A stretch of DNA of 64,000 bases from CAMLJR01 sp964500675 (lineage in GTDB: Bacteria > Pseudomonadota > Gammaproteobacteria > Pseudomonadales > CAMLJR01), in NCBI GenBank assembly GCA_964500675.1, contig CAZCNY010000004.1, positions 1-64,000 on the forward strand, in the 5' to 3' direction. Numbering within the stretch: position 1 is the stretch's first letter; each line of letters opens with the position of its first letter. The notes under the pieces were generated by a model. The model ran no database searches, was not told the origin of the DNA, and saw only the letters and a program-made list of their open reading frames with translations. This document shows, in pieces, positions 43,441 to 52,077 of this stretch. The translations under genes were made by a program, and so were the position numbers.

Positions 43441-44487
43441 TTATTTATTCGCACTCAACCAAAGCCCCACCGGTGCGCAGGGCAGCCCAACATCCTGCAA
43501 GGTTAGAATTCCCGGTTTCGCGGCGTTGACGTTAAAAATCGCATTCACTGCAGGCAGCGCGGTCATCGTGTCCCATTCGTGATGCCCCCAATGCTCCGGC
43601 GGAATGAAACGGATGCTGGTATTCACGTTGGGCTCGCCTTTGATCGCTACTTCGTAGTGGTTATCGGTGAAACTCCAATCGCCGCTGAGATGTTTGGTTA
43701 GATACCACGTGACTTTCATCTGGATGACGGTATTTCCATTCACGATGCCGTTCCAACCCGCACGAATGGCGCCGATGGTATCCTTCTCCATGCAGAGCCA
43801 GCCGAGATCCACTTTTTGCGATGTCGTCGCGAACTCGGAAAAGAAATCCATCGTTTCGATGTCGATCTGCAACGCTTCGGCAATACGCTGCACCGCATCG
43901 TAGAACGACACCAACCAAGCTTTCGCCGTTTCGACAACTTGCGATGTCGCGCTCGGCAGCGACATACCCATCGCCAGCCACGTCTCTGCGGATTCGTAGA
44001 CCGAACAATCCGCCGTTTCAGAGATGAAGACACCATCAACCTGTCGACACACGCCGGTCATCGCCGCCGTTAAATAATTAATCCAGCCCGGGTTAATGCC
44101 GGTGATGTACAGCGAGCTTTTACCGCGCTCGCAAGCCGCTTCAAGCTGCGGGCGAATCGCCGATTGCACGCCGCCAAGATTGAGAAACAAATTCGTGCTG
44201 ATCACATCGTGGCCGCTTTCGAGCAATTTCAAGACGTGATCGAGGTCCGCCATAAACGGTGTGTAGATAACCGTATCGGCGCCCAATGCGATCAGTGCGT
44301 CGATATCGTTTGTCGCCGCGACACCGCAATTGGGGCGCCCGCACAGCTGGCCCGCATCGACACCCGCTTTATCGTTCGAATACGCGTAGACACCGGCGAG
44401 CTCTAATCGTGGGTCATCCATAATCGCGCGCAGCGCTAATTTTCCGACTTTGCCGGTGGTCCATTGTATGACGCGTAATTTTTTCAT
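43441..44487 (-). CDS. COG3804-type NAD(P)-dependent reductase/dehydrogenase
   Basis: 348-aa protein of the dihydrodipicolinate-reductase-like fold. The Rossmann start KLRVIQWTTGKVGKLALRAI and DAGQLCGRPNCGV are the hallmark of the COG3804 family, which includes 2,4-diaminopentanoate dehydrogenase and many uncharacterised proteins of lipid and steroid degraders. The ATG at 44487 follows AGGAGCG with good spacing; the longer frame is rejected. It is 60 bp downstream of a molybdopterin oxidoreductase gene and is paralogous to 59312-60367. Confidence 0.85.
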   Translation of the reverse strand: MKKLRVIQWTTGKVGKLALRAIMDDPRLELAGVYAYSNDKAGVDAGQLCGRPNCGVAATNDIDALIALGADTVIYTPFMADLDHVLKLLESGHDVISTNLFLNLGGVQSAIRPQLEAACERGKSSLYITGINPGWINYLTAAMTGVCRQVDGVFISETADCSVYESAETWLAMGMSLPSATSQVVETAKAWLVSFYDAVQRIAEALQIDIETMDFFSEFATTSQKVDLGWLCMEKDTIGAIRAGWNGIVNGNTVIQMKVTWYLTKHLSGDWSFTDNHYEVAIKGEPNVNTSIRFIPPEHWGHHEWDTMTALPAVNAIFNVNAAKPGILTLQDVGLPCAPVGLWLSANK

Positions 44488-44518
44488 TTCTTGACGCTCC
44501 TGATTCGAAGGAATTCTC

Positions 44519-44541
44519 TTTCCCAAAAATCATTTGGGAAA
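44519..44541. other. Perfect 9-bp inverted repeat between two operon genes
   Basis: TTTCCCAAA (44519-44527), 5-bp loop, TTTGGGAAA (44533-44541), directly after the molybdopterin oxidoreductase stop. It could be an operator, an mRNA processing hairpin or a weak attenuator; there is no long T-run. Confidence 0.5.
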
Positions 44542-44547
44542 ATGACA

Positions 44548-46593
44548 TTAAACCGCCTCTATCGCGATCGGCACACCGGAAAAAAATGCCATCCCGCCGA
44601 GCGGGTCGACAATATCCGTGCTGGTTAAATTATTGACGTTGGCGTGCAAATGTCCGTGCGAGATGGACACCACCCCCTTGCGCATGCCGGAATCGATTTT
44701 CGCCGTGAGAAAAATTTCACCGCTGTCATTGTAAACGCGAACCCGCTGCTCGTCTTTGATGCCATAACCAGCCGCGGTGTCGGGATGCAAAATAATATCG
44801 GCCGGCTCGCCGAGAAAACTCAGTTGCGCGTTGAATTTTCTGCGCTGGCGGCGCGAGCTAAAGCACAACGGTTTGGGTTTATCTAAATTGGCCTCGTCGG
44901 CGGCGCGCATTGCGCTCCACTGCTGCAATAATTCCTCGGGCGCCAAAATCCAACCGCCGATGCGCTCGAAATGTTTATCGACCCACGCGGCGGGAAATTC
45001 CAACGGAAACTCCACGTACTGTTTCTGTTTCAACTCTTCAAAACTGCAACGCGCGTACGGCATGAGCGTTTTGAGCATGAATTCATCGGCATCCGGTTCA
45101 CGATCATCGAGTGGAACATAATCCGGTACCGGCAATCCCGCGCGGCGCATGAATTGCGAAATCACCCACCACGCCGAGCGCCGCTCGCCCATCGGCTTCA
45201 CCAGCGGCGGCGTGTATTGCAGATTGACATTCCACGCCAGCGTATCCCAACGCGTAAACTCCGCGCGCTCAACCGCATCTTTCGTCGGCAGCAGATGCGT
45301 GCAGAACGGCGACAATTCGTTATGGACGATCTCCGTGCTTACATGCAAATTGAGTTTCGGTAGCGCAGCGCTAAGGGCGTGCGCATCGGGAAACGAGCGC
45401 AACATGCTGCCGCCGAAATTGAAAAAGGCGCGAATATTTCCCGCTTCGATTTCGAGCGGCAGCACCGCGCAGGGCCAGTCGCCGTAAATACCCTTCACAT
45501 CGGGTCGCACATTCGAGCTCGCGGTGAAGGCGCTGTCGAGCAATGGCAATTCAAACTTTTCGAATGGAAACAGAAAGCCGGGATGAAACCACGCGCCGCC
45601 TTTTTGATTCATCGACCCGGTTAAAATCATAATCAACCACGCGAACCACTGCGTCAGATTGCAGCCGGCCGACATCGTGATTCCCGTTCCGGTTTCGACG
45701 ACAGCGCGACCTTTTTTGCGAATCGCCGCGAGTAAATCCGCTAACTCTTGCTCACTGACGCCGGCAATGCTCGCCGCTTTGGCGCGATCGTATCCATCAA
45801 GAGCCGCGCGCAGTTTTTCCAAGCCTTGAATTTTTTGGCGCGGGTTGAACGGACCGCCATCGATAATTTCGCGCGCGAGCCACGCGAGAATTGCGTAATC
45901 CTTGCCGGGGTACGCAGCGATATGGCGCGTGGAAAATTTTGCGGTCTCGGTGAATACCGGATCGATCGTCCACACTTCGCCGCGCGCGGCGGCGGCTTTG
46001 ATCCAAATCGCCGGATTGAACATGCCCGTGTTGTGTGCGTGACTCACCATCGGATTGGTGCCGACGTAAATCAGCATGTCGACATTGTCGTAATCGGTTT
46101 TGGGATTGAGACCGTAGAAGCGCCCCATGACGCCGGAGATCATCGTTTTTGCCGTGCCGTCGTTGGTCAATGGCGAGAATTTCGGCGGCGCTCCGAGCGC
46201 GCGTTGAAACGCTTCCTCCATCACGTAACCGGAAGAATCCAAACCGAGACCGCTGCCGAAATACATGCCGACCGAATTCGGTCCGTGCGTATCGATAATT
46301 TTGCGCAATTTCGCCGCGATATCGTCGAGCGCTTCGTCCCAACTCACCGGCACCAGCTCGCCATGCTTGCGCATCAGCGGCTGTGTGATCGCCTCTTTGA
46401 GATGGTGTATCTGCCCGGTGGCGCGTCCTTTTGGACACGTGTAGCCCTGCGTCAACGGGTGATCGTGATCGCCGCGCACTTTGATGATCCGGTCGCCAGC
46501 GACGTCGGCAACCAACCCGCAGTGGACCATGCACACTCGACAATAGGTTCGTTTGTGTTCGACGGTTTCTTGCTCGACGGATTGAGTGATCAC
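44548..46593 (-). CDS. Molybdopterin oxidoreductase (formate dehydrogenase/DMSO reductase family)
   Basis: 681-aa bis-MGD enzyme. The N-terminal 4Fe-4S site has Cys18, Cys21, Cys25 and Cys53 (CRVCMVHCG, YTCPKG). GDHDHPLTQGYTCPKGRA, NPMVSHAHNTGMF and the C-terminal molydopterin-binding VYNDSGEIFLTAKID are family landmarks. There is no Tat signal, so it is cytoplasmic. The GTG at 46593 is chosen for its GGAGG ribosome site; the frame upstream begins with an unsupported TTG. The substrate is unknown; nearby genes are a COG3804 reductase and an AraC regulator. Confidence 0.9.
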   Translation of the reverse strand: MITQSVEQETVEHKRTYCRVCMVHCGLVADVAGDRIIKVRGDHDHPLTQGYTCPKGRATGQIHHLKEAITQPLMRKHGELVPVSWDEALDDIAAKLRKIIDTHGPNSVGMYFGSGLGLDSSGYVMEEAFQRALGAPPKFSPLTNDGTAKTMISGVMGRFYGLNPKTDYDNVDMLIYVGTNPMVSHAHNTGMFNPAIWIKAAAARGEVWTIDPVFTETAKFSTRHIAAYPGKDYAILAWLAREIIDGGPFNPRQKIQGLEKLRAALDGYDRAKAASIAGVSEQELADLLAAIRKKGRAVVETGTGITMSAGCNLTQWFAWLIMILTGSMNQKGGAWFHPGFLFPFEKFELPLLDSAFTASSNVRPDVKGIYGDWPCAVLPLEIEAGNIRAFFNFGGSMLRSFPDAHALSAALPKLNLHVSTEIVHNELSPFCTHLLPTKDAVERAEFTRWDTLAWNVNLQYTPPLVKPMGERRSAWWVISQFMRRAGLPVPDYVPLDDREPDADEFMLKTLMPYARCSFEELKQKQYVEFPLEFPAAWVDKHFERIGGWILAPEELLQQWSAMRAADEANLDKPKPLCFSSRRQRRKFNAQLSFLGEPADIILHPDTAAGYGIKDEQRVRVYNDSGEIFLTAKIDSGMRKGVVSISHGHLHANVNNLTSTDIVDPLGGMAFFSGVPIAIEAV

Positions 46594-46780
46594 GGCTGCC
46601 TCCGCGTTCGGAAACTGTATTTCGGAAAAAGTATTATTGAAGCAGTGCAAGAGCGGCGCTGCCGATTCGGTCAGTGTAAGGGGCGAGATCGCGCGCGCAA
46701 TATGCAATCGTGTTAGCGACGGGACATGAATGTTAAGCTCGGGCCGCTAGGCGGGCGGTGAACTCAGCGAATACGCGAAT

Positions 46781-47650
46781 TCAATGGCAGCGCGCATTGG
46801 CGGCGCGAAATTCGCCCGCGCTCATGCCGGTCGCGCGCCGAAAGGCGGAGCAGAAACCGGAGGGCGACGAAAATCCCAGCGCGTACGCGATCGTCTTTAC
46901 CGATTGACCACCCATGAGCAAGTGCTTGGCCTGCTCGATCCGCCGCTGCGCCGCATACTCGCCGATCGAGCAACCGCGGCTGGCGCGAAAACCGCGCGTC
47001 AGCTGTCGAATCGACAGCTTGCAGAGACTTGCCAATTCAGACAGCGCGGGAATGCCCTGCTCGGCGCGAAGCCGCTCGTCGATCGCCTGCAACCGCCACG
47101 GCGCAAGTTCGCGCGCGGCGGGAATATCGTCGAAATGAGTGAAGTAGCGTGCGAGCTCAATCGCGAGTTGTCCGGTGAGTAACTCAACGAACAGTGTGCT
47201 GGCAAATCCCGGCTGTTGTATTTCCTCGGCGAGCCGGATGAGCAAATCTTTTACGCGCGGTTCGGCAATATCGAGGCTAGCTTCGAGCCGGCGCCCGTCC
47301 CACTGCAAATCGCAACCCAACCAACTGCGCAGCGATTCCGGATTGAGATGGCAAAACAGCGAACGCTGTTTAAAGCCGCCATCGCTGCGCAATAGCACGT
47401 CTTCACCCGGAGGCAGCAAAAATACTTTACCGATCCGCTCAAAGCGATGATGGGTCCAATGATTTCGATAACAGAGCCGTGTATTGCCCGACCGCTGCGT
47501 GAGACACATATCCAACCAATAGGCCTCGCGATCCATGACCTGAATATCGCAGGGGTCGGTATTTTGCAGCTCCACGAGCTGCGCGGTGGCCACCGGCGCG
47601 CTCACCTCGGCCTCGACCGCGATCCACTCCTGCATGGAGTCAGCCATCAT
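46781..47650 (-). CDS. AraC-family transcriptional regulator
   Basis: 290-aa regulator. The N-terminal part is cupin-like (VFLLPPGEDVLLRSDGG) and the C-terminal double helix-turn-helix reads LCKLSIRQLTRGFRASRG and TIAYALGFSSPSGFCSAFRR. The start at 47650 overlaps the stop of the PTPS-like gene (TGATG arrangement). It is followed after 187 bp by the molybdopterin oxidoreductase gene, which it may activate. Confidence 0.9.
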   Translation of the reverse strand: MMADSMQEWIAVEAEVSAPVATAQLVELQNTDPCDIQVMDREAYWLDMCLTQRSGNTRLCYRNHWTHHRFERIGKVFLLPPGEDVLLRSDGGFKQRSLFCHLNPESLRSWLGCDLQWDGRRLEASLDIAEPRVKDLLIRLAEEIQQPGFASTLFVELLTGQLAIELARYFTHFDDIPAARELAPWRLQAIDERLRAEQGIPALSELASLCKLSIRQLTRGFRASRGCSIGEYAAQRRIEQAKHLLMGGQSVKTIAYALGFSSPSGFCSAFRRATGMSAGEFRAANARCH

Positions 47651-48138
47651 CACCCCCGCCACTCGCTCGACCCCGACTGCCCCGGCCCCGACGAAATCTT
47701 CACGACCACCGCGCAAATATTGCGTTCGCGCACAAAACTCTCATCGCCGATAAAACGATCGCGCACGTAGCGCGCGAACTCTTCGACTGTGCTGTTGCGA
47801 ATCGGCAACAACAAGGTATCGGATTTGCGCAGCGGAATTTTTTCGTCGTTGAACCCTGCGATATAAAATTCGTTGTCTTCTTCGATACGCAAATGCGGCG
47901 AGTATTGCGGCAGCAAAGTGTATTCATCGAGGCTTTCGCACAGTTCGCGCAGTCGGGTTTTTACATCGCGATAACTGAAGCAAATCCCATCGGCACCGAC
48001 CGGCGCGGTGACGGCAAGATAGACAGCGTAGTTATGACCGTGCAAACGCTCGCGCTCGGTGGCATTGAAAATCGTGAAATGAGCAGCGGAAAACTTGATG
48101 TCCTCCTTGCTGATTTCGATGGTGGTGAGATCGGTCAT
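47650..48138 (-). CDS. Divergent PTPS/QueD-fold protein
   Basis: 162-aa protein of the 6-pyruvoyl-tetrahydropterin synthase fold. Zinc ligands His20 (FSAAHF), His33 and His35 (RLHGHNY) are kept. By comparison with QueD, the catalytic cysteine position is Arg29, the Asp-His pair reads Asp-Glu (LDEYTLLP) and the glutamate near the C-terminus is Ile (VVKISSG). A queuosine or tetrahydropterin synthase role is therefore unlikely. It is translationally coupled to the AraC gene. Confidence 0.75.
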   Translation of the reverse strand: MTDLTTIEISKEDIKFSAAHFTIFNATERERLHGHNYAVYLAVTAPVGADGICFSYRDVKTRLRELCESLDEYTLLPQYSPHLRIEEDNEFYIAGFNDEKIPLRKSDTLLLPIRNSTVEEFARYVRDRFIGDESFVRERNICAVVVKISSGPGQSGSSEWRG

Positions 48139-48304
48139 GGGTCGTCATCGCAGCGGCATTCCTTGGCATTATAACCATGCACGCCGCGCTGGCGTCAGCC
48201 GAAGAACACCGGGACTTAGCGTGAGCGCGGTGGTGGCCGCGGCGGTTTTGCAAGCGCGGCATCTTTGGTTATCCTATGCGGTTGTATCGCCTATTCGGAA
48301 CACT

Positions 48305-48625
48305 GTGTTGAAACCGCCTGTCACCAAAGCCGAACTGCGTCGCGAACTCGATCACCAGGTCGATACCTACTTGCGCGACGGCGGCGAGGTGCACGAAATT
48401 CCGCGCGGCGTCAGCGGCCGCAACCCCGTCGATGGTCCGTTGCCCAACGCGCCGTTCGTGGGGTCGGGCGAGCGTGCGCAGCGCGAATACCTGACCGACG
48501 TCATCGCCGGCATCGAAGCGCGGCGCAAACCCTCGGCGCCATCTAAAAACGTCACGCGGCGGCCGCGCAAAAAATATATTTACGACGATTTCGGCGAACC
48601 CGTGCGCTGGGTATGGGAGGAATAA
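48305..48625 (+). CDS. Small basic protein, possibly SutA-like
   Basis: 106-aa soluble protein with no membrane segment. KAELRRELDHQVDTYLRDGG followed by EVHEIPRG recalls the helix of small proteobacterial transcription-associated proteins such as SutA, but the resemblance is weak. The tail is basic (RRPRKKYIYDDFGEP). No ATG is available; a GTG at 48305 or a TTG at 48308 are the candidate starts, both without a good ribosome site. It is divergent from the PTPS-like gene. Confidence 0.6.
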   Translation: MLKPPVTKAELRRELDHQVDTYLRDGGEVHEIPRGVSGRNPVDGPLPNAPFVGSGERAQREYLTDVIAGIEARRKPSAPSKNVTRRPRKKYIYDDFGEPVRWVWEE

Positions 48626-48687
48626 ATTCTGCGCGCCCGCTGAACGGCGCGCAGAAGGTATTTATCGCCCAAGGTTTCGCACGGCGC

Positions 48688-49950
48688 CTAAAGTTTCATA
48701 CGCAGAAATAGCATCGCCGACAGCGGGTCGGCGCCATAGCTGTCGTGCAGCTCGCCCGGCAATTTATACGCGCTGACCAGTCCGCCAATACCGATTGCCG
48801 CCCGCCCCAAACGCGCGAAATCGTAAATATAACCGAGCGATAATTTATTTACGTCGAAGGTGCGCCCGTACAGCGAATCGCCCGCGTCGAACAGCTCGTC
48901 ATTCTGCACGCGCTCAAGGCGACCGAACCACGTGTGGGTACGCGCCGACACGAAGGCCGACTCCAATAAATAGGCATTGCTGCTATCGCCGCTTTTATCG
49001 TTTTGTCCCCAGGCCAGTGTGGTTTGCCAATCGCCGCTGGCGACACGATGCTGATAACTCGCGGAGGCCGTCGTGCGATGCACACTTACATCGGGCTCCA
49101 GCTGCTCGGGACTTTTGAAATAACCGCGACTGATTTGCAGCGCCCAATTTTCGCTGGGATTGAATGACAATCGCGCAGACGCCGAATCGAAATGCCGCGT
49201 TTCAATATTCCAGCGGTATTGATCGGGCTCGCGGCCGTTGAATACGGAGCCTTCGATTTTCCATTTATCGAAACGATAACCGAGCGTGGCAACGCCGAAG
49301 ACCACATGCGTCGAATCCAACCAATGATGCGATATCGGCGCCTCGGGATTATCGGCGCCCGAAAAGCGATGCATGAACGCAGGCGGCCCCATCGCCGGCT
49401 CGCCGGGCAGACCGATATAGCCATAGAGCGATTGTTTTGCCGCGAGTGGCACGCTGTAAGTTGCAGCCATTTCCATCAATGCATCATGCGGATGCTGGCG
49501 ATCGACCAGATGCGTTTTGCCATCGGCGGTTTCACCCGTTTGCAACAGCAGCGGATAACCGCTCTTGCCCATGAGCGGATCGATCGACACCATGCCGCGC
49601 AAACCGAGTGTGCCGCTGCCCAGCGGACGCGATGCCATCAGCATGCCCATGCCATTAGCAAATGTTTTACTGTCGCCGCGCCTGCCGCCCTGATCGTCGT
49701 ACACCAAATTCAGCGCTGCATTCGCCATCACCATCCAAGGTTCACCCAACAACGAATCGCCCATCCACATTGCGCCGGCCTTAGGTGTAGCTTCGGGCTG
49801 CCAACTCGTGCCGGAACTATCGCGAGTCATGGCGTAAGCGCCGAGCGCACTCGCCATTTCCGCATGAACCGTGACAGGGATATTAAAAATAATGATCGAG
49901 ATGACGAAACGCATCAGTCCATCGAGCATTTTTTTCGAGAAAACGTACAT
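48688..49950 (-). CDS. Exported outer-membrane-type protein, metal-associated context suspected
   Basis: 420-aa protein with signal peptide (ending VTVHAE) and a beta-rich body. His- and Met-containing motifs are frequent (GAMWMGDSLLGEPWMVM, DRQHPHDALMEMAATYS, GPPAFMHRFSG). The last strand ends AMLFLRMKL, as in barrel proteins. Homologues of this type are, to my knowledge, unnamed and often lie near copper or other metal genes. It follows a Cys/His-rich exported protein gene by 85 bp. Confidence 0.68.
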   Translation of the reverse strand: MYVFSKKMLDGLMRFVISIIIFNIPVTVHAEMASALGAYAMTRDSSGTSWQPEATPKAGAMWMGDSLLGEPWMVMANAALNLVYDDQGGRRGDSKTFANGMGMLMASRPLGSGTLGLRGMVSIDPLMGKSGYPLLLQTGETADGKTHLVDRQHPHDALMEMAATYSVPLAAKQSLYGYIGLPGEPAMGPPAFMHRFSGADNPEAPISHHWLDSTHVVFGVATLGYRFDKWKIEGSVFNGREPDQYRWNIETRHFDSASARLSFNPSENWALQISRGYFKSPEQLEPDVSVHRTTASASYQHRVASGDWQTTLAWGQNDKSGDSSNAYLLESAFVSARTHTWFGRLERVQNDELFDAGDSLYGRTFDVNKLSLGYIYDFARLGRAAIGIGGLVSAYKLPGELHDSYGADPLSAMLFLRMKL

Positions 49951-50035
49951 AGCATTAACTCCTCAAGACGTTCGCTCGTTAGCGAACGCGTGCGAGATAA
50001 ATGTTGCCGCAACTATGCGGGTATCAACGGAAGAG

Positions 50036-50407
50036 TTAGGAGAGCCGGGGCGGACGCCAGAGCGGGGCGATTTTTTCGCTTGGGAAGTGGGGTTTTATTG
50101 GACTGAATACGGTCGCGATCGACGCGAAAAATACCCGCATCGCGGGTGGCGGCATGCCGATTTGATAGAGGCCAGCACTTTGACAGTTGTGCGCCGCGCC
50201 GCACACCTTGTCATCTGTGTGCAGCAATGCATTTTTTACCGCACCGTGATCACAGCATGTCGCGGGTCCAGCATGTGCTCCTGGCTGCATCGACGACACG
50301 CAATCGTGCTGGGATCGCATTTTCGCAGCAAACGTCTCTGCCAACCCGTTACCCGAGACGGTCAACGCGAGCATCAGTAACATTGTGCGGCGCAGGAATC
50401 GCTTCAT
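50036..50407 (-). CDS. Small Cys/His-rich exported protein
   Basis: 123-aa protein with signal peptide MKRFLRRTMLLMLALTVSG and a mature part with clustered Cys and His (HDCVSSMQPGAH, TCCDHGAV, DDKVCGAAHNC) and the tail PLWRPPRLS. The pattern suggests periplasmic metal binding. The ATG at 50407 is preferred; a TTG two codons earlier is unlikely. It is probably first gene of a pair with the outer-membrane-type protein downstream. A short dyad (CGTTCGCT / AGCGAACG) lies between them near 49971-49990. Confidence 0.65.
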   Translation of the reverse strand: MKRFLRRTMLLMLALTVSGNGLAETFAAKMRSQHDCVSSMQPGAHAGPATCCDHGAVKNALLHTDDKVCGAAHNCQSAGLYQIGMPPPAMRVFFASIATVFSPIKPHFPSEKIAPLWRPPRLS

Positions 50408-50644
50408 GTGCAAACTTGAAAAAGTGCGGCGATTGAAATTCTAGATCCGAGCCGCTCACGCTGGCAAGTTACCATTGCTTACCCGTCTAGGTACCAAAGT
50501 TAATCGTCAGAAAGCTATACATGAATCTTTCGAAAATTCAATTTAGCAGGTCAACAAGTTTTTAGTTGAGGAAATCATCTCAGATCAAATACAGTGCTGC
50601 GATAAGACCGCGCCTCTTGATGACGAATTATTGGAGCTCTTCCG

Positions 50645-51088
50645 ATGAACGATATTGAAAAACTGCTTGCCATCGAATCGATTAAACAAGCCAAAGCGCG
50701 TTATTTTCATGGTCTCGATAGCAAAGATTGGGAGCACTACGCCTCTGCCTTCGCGCCCGATGCGCAAATGGATATGCGTGAACAAGCGCGCAATCCCGAT
50801 TATTTATTTATCGGCAGGGAGGCGATTGTGCAATTTGTTTCGAAGTCGTTGGACGGCATGATCACCGTGCATCAGGGTCACACGCCGGAAATTGAATTCA
50901 CCTCAGACACTTTGGCGAACGTGCTTTGGGCAATGGAAGATCGCTTATGGAAAAAGGATCCGTCGGTGCAAAAGCCCTTCAATCAATTGCACGGCTGGGG
51001 ACACTACCGCGAAACCTATCGCAAGACCGATGGCGAATGGTTGATTCAAACGACGACGTTGACACGCCTGCATTTGCTAATCAGCTGA
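50645..51088 (+). CDS. SnoaL-like (NTF2-fold) protein
   Basis: 147-aa protein of the SnoaL_4-type cone fold: MNDIEKLLAIESIKQAKARY helix, then FHGLDSKDWEHYASAFAPDA and the closing WGHYRETYRKTDGEWLIQ strands. Such proteins are small isomerases, dehydratases or binding proteins in steroid and polyketide metabolism. It stands alone with its own promoter region, convergent with mmsB. No ligand can be assigned. Confidence 0.85.
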   Translation: MNDIEKLLAIESIKQAKARYFHGLDSKDWEHYASAFAPDAQMDMREQARNPDYLFIGREAIVQFVSKSLDGMITVHQGHTPEIEFTSDTLANVLWAMEDRLWKKDPSVQKPFNQLHGWGHYRETYRKTDGEWLIQTTTLTRLHLLIS

Positions 51089-51095
51089 CAAACAA

Positions 51096-51127
51096 CCGGT
51101 CGGCGAGTTGCATATTTCGCCGATCGG
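51096..51127. terminator. Hairpin between convergent SnoaL-like and mmsB genes
   Basis: An 11-bp stem (51096-51106 with 51117-51127, one mismatch), a 10-base loop, then CTATTTTCCTT on the plus strand. It is placed just after the SnoaL-like stop, a probable terminator for that gene. Confidence 0.6.
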
Positions 51128-51142
51128 CTATTTTCCTTGCGC

Positions 51143-52039
51143 TTAAGACTGCTCGAACATCCGCACGATGCTGGAGAAATCCAGATCGGCAACACCCTCT
51201 TTCGATTTAGCATGAATGCCGTAGAGATTATTGGCGAGCGCGCCGAGCGGAATTGCCGAATTGCTCGATCGCGCTGCGCCGAGCGCGAGCCCCAAATCCT
51301 TCTGCATCAATTTCACCATGAAGCCGCCCTGATAATCGCGGCTTGCGGGCACATTCGGTAACACACCGGGGACCGGATTGTATTTTTCGAGCGACCAGTT
51401 GGCGCCCGAGCTTTTGAGCATGATTTCCGACAACACTTTCGGATCGAGGCCGTTGTTGATGCCGAGTTGCAACGCTTCCGCGGTACCGATCATGTGAATC
51501 GCGAGCAGCATGTTGTTGCAGATTTTCGCGACCGAGCCCGCACCGTAATCGCCCGCGTGAAAAATATTTTTCCCCATGTGATTTAGCACGGCTTTCGCGC
51601 TTTCAAAATCCGCCACGGGACCGCCGCACATAAAAGCGAGCGTGCCCGCTGCCGCCGCCGCGACGCCGCCCGATACCGGCGCGTCCACAAAACGCAGACC
51701 GCGCTTGATCGCTTCCGCAGCGAGGCGGCGCGAATTTTCCGGTGCAACCGTCGAGCAATCGATCACGAGCGCGGCTTTTGCAATTTTGTCGAACAGCGCG
51801 TCTTTATCGATCATCAGCGCTTCAACGATGGGACCCGACGGCAGCATCGTGATCACAAAATCGGCACCTTGCACCGCCTCAGCCGCAGTGACCGGTGTAG
51901 CGCAACCCACATCCTGCGCGTGTTTGCGCGCCGCCTCGGCGAGATCGAATGCATTGACGCGAAAACCCGCTTTGACGAGATTGCCCGCCATCGGCCCGCC
52001 CATGTTGCCGAGACCGATAAATGCGACGATTTGAGTCAT
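51143..52039 (-). CDS. mmsB: 3-hydroxyisobutyrate dehydrogenase
   Basis: 298-aa NAD-dependent beta-hydroxyacid dehydrogenase that makes methylmalonate semialdehyde from 3-hydroxyisobutyrate in valine breakdown. The N-terminal IGLGNMGGPMAGNL binds NAD. DAPVSGGVAAAAAGTL binds substrate; the catalytic lysine is in GSVAKICNNMLLA. The ATG at 52039 follows GAGGA; the longer frame is not supported. It is last gene of the operon. Confidence 0.93.
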   Translation of the reverse strand: MTQIVAFIGLGNMGGPMAGNLVKAGFRVNAFDLAEAARKHAQDVGCATPVTAAEAVQGADFVITMLPSGPIVEALMIDKDALFDKIAKAALVIDCSTVAPENSRRLAAEAIKRGLRFVDAPVSGGVAAAAAGTLAFMCGGPVADFESAKAVLNHMGKNIFHAGDYGAGSVAKICNNMLLAIHMIGTAEALQLGINNGLDPKVLSEIMLKSSGANWSLEKYNPVPGVLPNVPASRDYQGGFMVKLMQKDLGLALGAARSSNSAIPLGALANNLYGIHAKSKEGVADLDFSSIVRMFEQS

Positions 52040-52077
52040 TGTGCTGTCCTCGACTATTTTTAAATGTGCAAATAATT

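Noticed and set aside
46593..46707. N-terminal extension of the molybdopterin oxidoreductase from a TTG
   Set aside because: The GTG at 46593 has a GGAGG site and puts the Fe-S cysteines at a normal distance from the N-terminus; the extension has no family similarity.
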